Below are positions 57,997-64,000 of a stretch of 64,000 nucleotides of DNA, one piece after another. Numbering within the stretch: position 1 is the stretch's first letter; every line of letters starts with the position of its first letter. Location: positions 186,001 through 250,000 of the forward strand of contig CAWHCK010000060.1 in NCBI GenBank assembly GCA_963827585.1, written 5' to 3'. Origin of the DNA: VAZQ01 sp963827585. GTDB lineage: Bacteria > Pseudomonadota > Alphaproteobacteria > Rhizobiales > Xanthobacteraceae. The translations under genes and the position numbers were made by a program. The notes below the pieces were generated by a model that was given only the letters and a program-made list of their open reading frames with translations, was not told where the DNA came from and ran no database searches.

Positions 57997-58857
57997 ATGG
58001 ACAGTGGCGTCCTCCAGGCGATCAACGGCGTTTCGTTCGCCGCGCTGCTGTTCCTGCTCGCCAGCGGCTTCACGCTCAGCTTCGGGTTGATGCGCGTCGT
58101 GAACATGGCGCACGGCGCCTATTATCTTCTGGGCGGCTACATCGGCCTCTCGATCACGCGCTACACCGGAAGCTTCGCGCTCGGCATCCTCGGCGGCGGC
58201 CTGGCGATCATCCCGATCGGCTACCTGATCGATCGCTACCTGATCCGACGCACCGGCGAGAATCACCTCGCCCAGGTTCTTCTCACGGTCGGCATCGCCT
58301 TCGTCATGGGCGATATCGCGCTCAAGATCTGGGGCGGCGACAACCTCAAGGTGCCGACGCCGATCGAGCTGCGCGGGGCGATCGAATTGCCCGGCGGCAT
58401 CATCTATCCGACCTACCGGCTCGTGCTGATTCTGTTCGGGCTGATCGTCAGCCTCTCGCTATGGCTGCTCTACCGCAAGACCCAGATCGGCGCGGTGGTG
58501 CGCGCCGGCGTCGACGACCGCGAGATCGTCAGCGCGATCGGCATCAACATCGACCGACTGTTCGTGCTCGTCTCCGCGCTCGCGTCGTTCCTCGCCGGCA
58601 TAGCGGGCGTCGTGGGCGGAGCATTCCTCACGCTCTATCCGGGCGCGGAATGGGAAATCCTGGTCTACGCGCTGGTGGTGGTCATTTTCGGCGGCCTCGG
58701 CAGCCTGGAAGGCGCCATGATCGGCGCCCTGATCGTGGGCCTGCTCGACGCCTACGGCCGCTGGCTGCTGCCCGAGTTCTCCTATTTCGTCCTGTTCGGA
58801 CCCATGGCGATCCTGCTGCTGCTCCGGCCGCGAGGTCTCTTCGGCAGGGAAAGCTGA
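57997..58857 (+). CDS. livH: branched-chain-type ABC transporter permease LivH
   Basis: This 286-residue permease has NGVSFAALLFLLASGFTLSF, LMRVVNMAHGAYYLLGGYIG, VGIAFVMGDIALKIWGG and DREIVSAIGINIDRLFVLVS then YALVVVIFGGLGSLEGAMIG, the LivH ATPase-contact loop. Its stop is followed after 2 bases by the LivM start. Confidence 0.94.
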   Translation: MDSGVLQAINGVSFAALLFLLASGFTLSFGLMRVVNMAHGAYYLLGGYIGLSITRYTGSFALGILGGGLAIIPIGYLIDRYLIRRTGENHLAQVLLTVGIAFVMGDIALKIWGGDNLKVPTPIELRGAIELPGGIIYPTYRLVLILFGLIVSLSLWLLYRKTQIGAVVRAGVDDREIVSAIGINIDRLFVLVSALASFLAGIAGVVGGAFLTLYPGAEWEILVYALVVVIFGGLGSLEGAMIGALIVGLLDAYGRWLLPEFSYFVLFGPMAILLLLRPRGLFGRES

Positions 58858-58859
58858 GC

Positions 58860-59823
58860 GTGCGCCGATACCGCGCGATTCTCGGACTTCTCGCCCTTTC
58901 CGCAGCCCTGCTGGCGCCACTGCTGGTCGGCCCGTTCTGGATGACGCTGATCACCCAGATCTACATCTACGGCCTGCTCGCGCTCTCGGTCGATCTCCTG
59001 CTCGGCCACGCCGGCCTCTACTCGCTCTGCCACGCGTCGTTCTTCGCCATCGCCGCCTATACCACCGCGATCCTGCAGGTCCGCTACGGGCAGCCCACCT
59101 TGATCGCCGCGCCCGCCGGGATCATCGCCGGAACGCTGCTCGCCATGCTCTACGGCGTGTCGGTGCGCACCCGGGGCGTCTATTTCATCCTGATCACGAT
59201 CGCGCTCGGCTACATCTTCTGGGGCGCCGTCTACCGCTGGGCTTCCTTCACCGGCGGCGACAACGGCATCACCAACGTGCCGCCGCCCTCCGTCGCCGGC
59301 GTCACCGTCAGCTCGCAGACGGCCTATTACTATCTCGTGCTCGCCGTCGATGCTGCTGTGCGCTGCTCGGCTACCGCATCCTCATCAAGTCGCCGTTCGG
59401 GCTGTCGCTGCGCGGCATCAAGGCGAGCGAAAGCCGCATGCGCAGCCTCGGCTACCGCACGACCCAGCACCTCTATGCGGCGTTCGTGATCTCGGGGGCG
59501 ATGGCGAGCCTCGCAGGCGTGCTCTACGTCTACTACAATCGCTTCATCAGTCCGGTCGCCGCCTCGTTCCAGATTTCGGTCGAGGTTTCGCTCATGGCGA
59601 TCGTCGGCGGCTCCGGCACCATCATCGGGCCGTTTCTCGGCTCCGGCATCGTGCTCGGCTTGCGCAACTGGGTGAGCAGCTTCTTCGAGCTTCACGCCGC
59701 GATCATGGGCATCGTCTTCATCGCGACGATCCTGTGGGCGCCCGACGGCATCGTCGGGATCGCCGAGCGCGTGCGCGTGCGCGTCACGAAGGCGAAGGGT
59801 AAGCCGCCAAAAGGTGAAGCCCC

Positions 59824-59827
<4 letters not shown>
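58860..59827 (+). CDS. livM: branched-chain-type ABC transporter permease LivM (frameshifted)
   Basis: This LivM permease of about 322 residues starts with GTG at 58860 (VRRYRAILGLLALSAALL). It has LSVDLLLGHAGLYSLCHASF and TRGVYFILITIALGYIFWGA, then near 59350 the frame shifts; the second part has GIKASESRMRSLGYRTTQHL and MAIVGGSGTIIGPFLGSGIV. It overlaps the LivG start by 4 bases. Confidence 0.88.
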
Positions 59828-61319
<1,492 letters not shown>

Positions 61320-61402
61320 GCGCGCCCGGGCACGCGCGCCGACGGAGTATCTGCAGGATGGGGCCGCGCAGGCCCCGTGCCACTCACGCAGGAGACCGCG
61401 CT

Positions 61403-62338
61403 ATGTCGACCCATCACACGCTCGCCCCGAACCCCGCCACCGTGCACTGGGGCTACTTCGACGCCAAAATTCCGCCGCGCCTCACCGTCGATTCCGGCGA
61501 CACGGTGACGATCGAAACCGTGTCCGGCGGGTTGGCGGATGTGGGCGACACCTCGATCATGCTTGCGCACCATCGCGAGATCTGCGAGGCGCTCAAGCCC
61601 GCGCCCGGTCCGCACATCCTCACCGGCCCGGTCGCCGTGCGCGGCGCCGAGCCGGGCGACACGCTCGAAGTGCGCATCAAGGCGATGGCGCTCACCGTCG
61701 ACTGGGGCTGGAACCTGATCCGCCCGCTGCGCGGCACGCTGCCGGAGGACTATCCGGTGTTCCGCTGCCGCATTGTCCCCATCGATCGCGAGGCGATGAC
61801 CGCGAAGCTGCCGTGGGGACCGACGATCCCGCTGCGCCCGTTCTTCGGAATTCTCGCCGTGGCGCCGCCGCCGGCCTATGGGGCCTGCTCGTCGGTCGAG
61901 CCGCGGGAGTTCGGCGGCAACATGGACAACAAGGAATTTCTCGTCGGCACCTCGCTCTATCTGCCGGTGTTCGTGCCGGGCGCGAACTTCTCCGCCGGCG
62001 ACGGCCATGCCGTGCAGGGCGACGGCGAGGTCTGCCTGACCGCGCTCGAGACCTGCCTGACCGGCACCTTCGAGCTCGTGCTGCACAAGAACAGGAAGCT
62101 CGACATGCCGCGCGCCGTCACCACCACGCACTACATCACCATGGGCCTCGACCCCGATCTCGACGACGCCGCCAAGCAGGCGCTGCGCGACATGATACGC
62201 TGGCTCGTGGAGATGAAGGGCTGGAGCTCGGAAGAGGCCTATGTCTTCTGCAGCCTCGCATGCGATCTGCGCGTGACGCAGCTCGTCGACGGCAACAAGG
62301 GCATTCACGCCATGGTCGAGCGCGGCCTGGTGCAATGA
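61403..62338 (+). CDS. acetamidase/formamidase family protein
   Basis: This intact 311-residue amidase has TVHWGYFDAKIPPRLTVDSG, HILTGPVAVRGAEPGDTLEV, SSVEPREFGGNMDNKEFLVG then LYLPVFVPGANFSAGDGHAV, the metal-site strand, and ALETCLTGTFELVLHKNRKL. It hydrolyses small amides to ammonia and a carboxylate. It follows the Liv-type importer by 83 bases, which could import the amide, or an amide formed in ring cleavage (an N-formyl or N-acetyl group). Substrate inferred from context only. Confidence 0.9.
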   Translation: MSTHHTLAPNPATVHWGYFDAKIPPRLTVDSGDTVTIETVSGGLADVGDTSIMLAHHREICEALKPAPGPHILTGPVAVRGAEPGDTLEVRIKAMALTVDWGWNLIRPLRGTLPEDYPVFRCRIVPIDREAMTAKLPWGPTIPLRPFFGILAVAPPPAYGACSSVEPREFGGNMDNKEFLVGTSLYLPVFVPGANFSAGDGHAVQGDGEVCLTALETCLTGTFELVLHKNRKLDMPRAVTTTHYITMGLDPDLDDAAKQALRDMIRWLVEMKGWSSEEAYVFCSLACDLRVTQLVDGNKGIHAMVERGLVQ

Positions 62339-62437
62339 GCATGATCCGGAAAAGTGGGTACCGGTTTTCCGAAAAGATCATGCTCAAACAAAAGCTAGAG
62401 CGTGATTGCGACCCAACCTAAAGCAATCACGCTCTAG
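62337..62437. repeat. Hyphomicrobiales dispersed double-hairpin repeat
   Basis: First hairpin 62337-62385: GAGCATGATCCGGAAAAG to the mirrored GAAAAGATCATGCTC with GGTACC at its centre. Second hairpin 62395-62437: CTAGAGCGTGATTG and CAATCACGCTCTAG. Such elements are common between genes in this order. The first hairpin starts one base within the amidase stop. Confidence 0.85.
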
Positions 62438-62456
62438 CCCCGGCGGGAGGAGCAAA

Positions 62457-64000
62457 TGGACAGTTACGACGGCGTCGTCATCGGAGCCGGTCACAACGGG
62501 CTCACGCTTGCGGCCTATCTGGCGCGGGCCGGCCTCAAGATCGGCGTCGTCGAACGCAACGCCCGCGTCGGCGGCGGCTGCACGCACCGACGAGCCTGCC
62601 CTGCCGGGATATCGCTTCAACCTGCATTCCAACTTCTTCATGGGGCTGCGCCATTCGCCGCTGATCGGCGACCTCGAGCTGCATCGGTTCGGCTTCTCCT
62701 TCATCGAGCCGCTCATCCAGCAGGGCGCGGCATTCCGCGACGGCACCTGCATCGTCCTCCACAAGGATCTCGAGAAAACCTGCCGGTCGCTGGCCCGCTT
62801 CTCGCGACGGGACGCCGAGACGTTCCGCGAGCTTCATCGCCTCTATGCCGGCGAGATGCGCCCGCTGTTCACCTCGCTCGCCTTCAACGCCCCGCTTCCG
62901 ATCGACCAACTCAAGGATCGCCTGTCGGGAGCGCAGGCCAAGGAATTCCTCTCGCATGCGCAGCACGATCTGTTCAGCGTCGTGCGCAAGCACTTCGACG
63001 ACGACCGCATCCGCACGCTGTTCACCTCCTACATGCACGTCATCACGACCGAAAGCGTGCCCGGCGCGGGCATCGTGTTTCCGCTCATCTTCGCCAACGT
63101 GACGGAGTTCACGCTGCCGGTCGGCGGCGCCGCGAGCTTCACGGACGCGCTCACGCGCGTGATCACGGCGTGTGGCGGCTCGGTCATCACCAACGCGGAC
63201 GTCAAGGAGATCGTGGTGCGCAACGGCCGTGCCGCCGGGGTGCGCCTTGCGGATGGCGGCACGGTCGAGGCCGGCCGTTTCATCGCCAGCGCGATCGACG
63301 CGCCGGCCACCATGCGAATGGCAGGCGAGGAACTGCTTCCCGGAGGATGTCCGCAAGAAGCTCAATGCCTGGCACTGGGGCAACCACAGCCTGGTCACGC
63401 TGCACCTCGCGTTGCGTGACCGGCCGACCTATCGCTCGGCGAAATTCGATCCGGACATCGACCGCGCATTCAACATCTTCTTCGGGATGGACGACATCGA
63501 CCAGGTCCGCAGCTGCTTCGACGATTGCGCCGCCGAGAAATTCCCGCAGGTTCTCATGGGCAACGGCGCCTGCAACAGCGCCGTCGATCCGACCTACGCT
63601 CCGAACGACGGTCATTCCGCCTTCTGGTGGCCGTTTGCGCCATACGCCGTTGCCGGCGACGCCCGCAACTGGGACCGCCAGAAGGCGGACTACACCGAGC
63701 GCGTGCTCGGCGTGTGGCGGGAATATGCATCCAATCTCGACGAGCGAGAACGTGCGGGCGAAGTACCTGTTCACGCCGCTCGACGTGGAGCGCCTCAACG
63801 CCAACATGGTACGCGGCGCGGTGCGCATGGGCGCCTACATCCCCTCCCAGCTCGGCATCAATCGGCCGCATCCCTTGCTGTCGGGAACGCGCACGCCGGT
63901 CGAGGGGCTCTATCTGTGCGGATCATCGACCGGCAACGGCGGCGGCATCAACGGGGCGCCGGGCTACATCGCGGCGAATACGATCGCGGACGACCTCAAG
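62457..64000 (+). CDS. NAD(P)/FAD-dependent oxidoreductase, phytoene-desaturase-like (frameshifted, runs off the window)
   Basis: The start is ATG 62457 after GGAGGAG: MDSYDGVVIGAGHNGLTLAA YLARAGLKIGVVERNARVGG spans the FAD motif in two halves. The frame breaks near 62580, 63345 and 63745. Further parts have LPGYRFNLHSNFFMGLRHSP, LPVGGAASFTDALTRVITAC, ALNAWHWGNHSLVTLHLALR-like sequence (written KLNAWHWGNHSL), and near the end GLYLCGSSTGNGGGINGAPG (FAD C-terminal motif). It is a COG1233-type flavoprotein that oxidises carotenoid-like or other substrates. It continues beyond 64000. Role in this region is unknown. Confidence 0.83.

Overview
This window looks like chromosomal DNA of a high-GC alphaproteobacterium of the order Hyphomicrobiales, probably near Bradyrhizobium, Rhodopseudomonas or Xanthobacteraceae. 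The evidence is a complete phyR-nepR-ecfG general-stress locus with EcfG-type promoters, strong GC bias at third codon positions, several molybdenum hydroxylases and ABC/TRAP-type solute receptors, and dispersed intergenic palindromes typical of that order. No rRNA, tRNA, CRISPR array, prophage or insertion sequence was seen.

Layout. (1) 0-1.4 kb: the tail of an unknown gene and a dctA-type C4-dicarboxylate carrier. (2) 1.4-7.4 kb, minus strand: a cobalamin-riboswitch-controlled operon encoding a SAM methyltransferase, a TonB receptor and a B12-type ABC importer (btuF, btuC, btuD). (3) 7.5-12.6 kb: a fluoroacetate-dehalogenase-like hydrolase coupled to a TctC/Bug receptor, an L,D-transpeptidase, a Pht5-like protein and a low-affinity iron permease family protein. 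(4) 12.7-19 kb: the general stress response block, with ecfG, nepR, phyR, a HisKA_2/HWE-type kinase and small stress proteins (DUF1328, DUF883, CsbD, DUF3309). Four exact EcfG promoters and one near-match lie here. (5) 19-27.7 kb: mixed single genes, including an amino-acid-type ABC receptor, two secreted proteins, a B12-binding radical SAM protein, an SGNH hydrolase, an SDR, an isoprenylcysteine methyltransferase-like protein and a membrane hydrolase.

(6) 27.8-64 kb is a catabolic region. It holds a CoxLMS-type molybdenum hydroxylase with a CoA ligase, YCII protein and 3-hydroxyisobutyrate-type dehydrogenase; an N-carbamoyl-D-amino acid hydrolase-like amidase; two further molybdenum-hydroxylase large subunits without small subunits; a gentisate-dioxygenase-like cupin; a ribose-type ABC importer; and a NicX-like ring-cleavage dioxygenase. 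Two divergent units meet at 47.6-47.9 kb. One begins with a two-domain aminobenzoyl/salicylyl-CoA monooxygenase-reductase. The other encodes an SDR, a MarR regulator, an enoyl-CoA hydratase, an acyl-CoA dehydrogenase, an aryl-CoA ligase and RidA. Together they resemble the aerobic 2-aminobenzoyl-CoA (anthranilate) pathway. A Liv-type importer, an acetamidase/formamidase and a truncated phytoene-desaturase-like flavoprotein end the window.

Caveat: about 20 genes carry single-base frameshifts, often where one base is added to or lost from a short run, with intact homology on both sides. Sequencing or consensus error is the likeliest cause, so these genes are reported as full-length CDS with the break noted.
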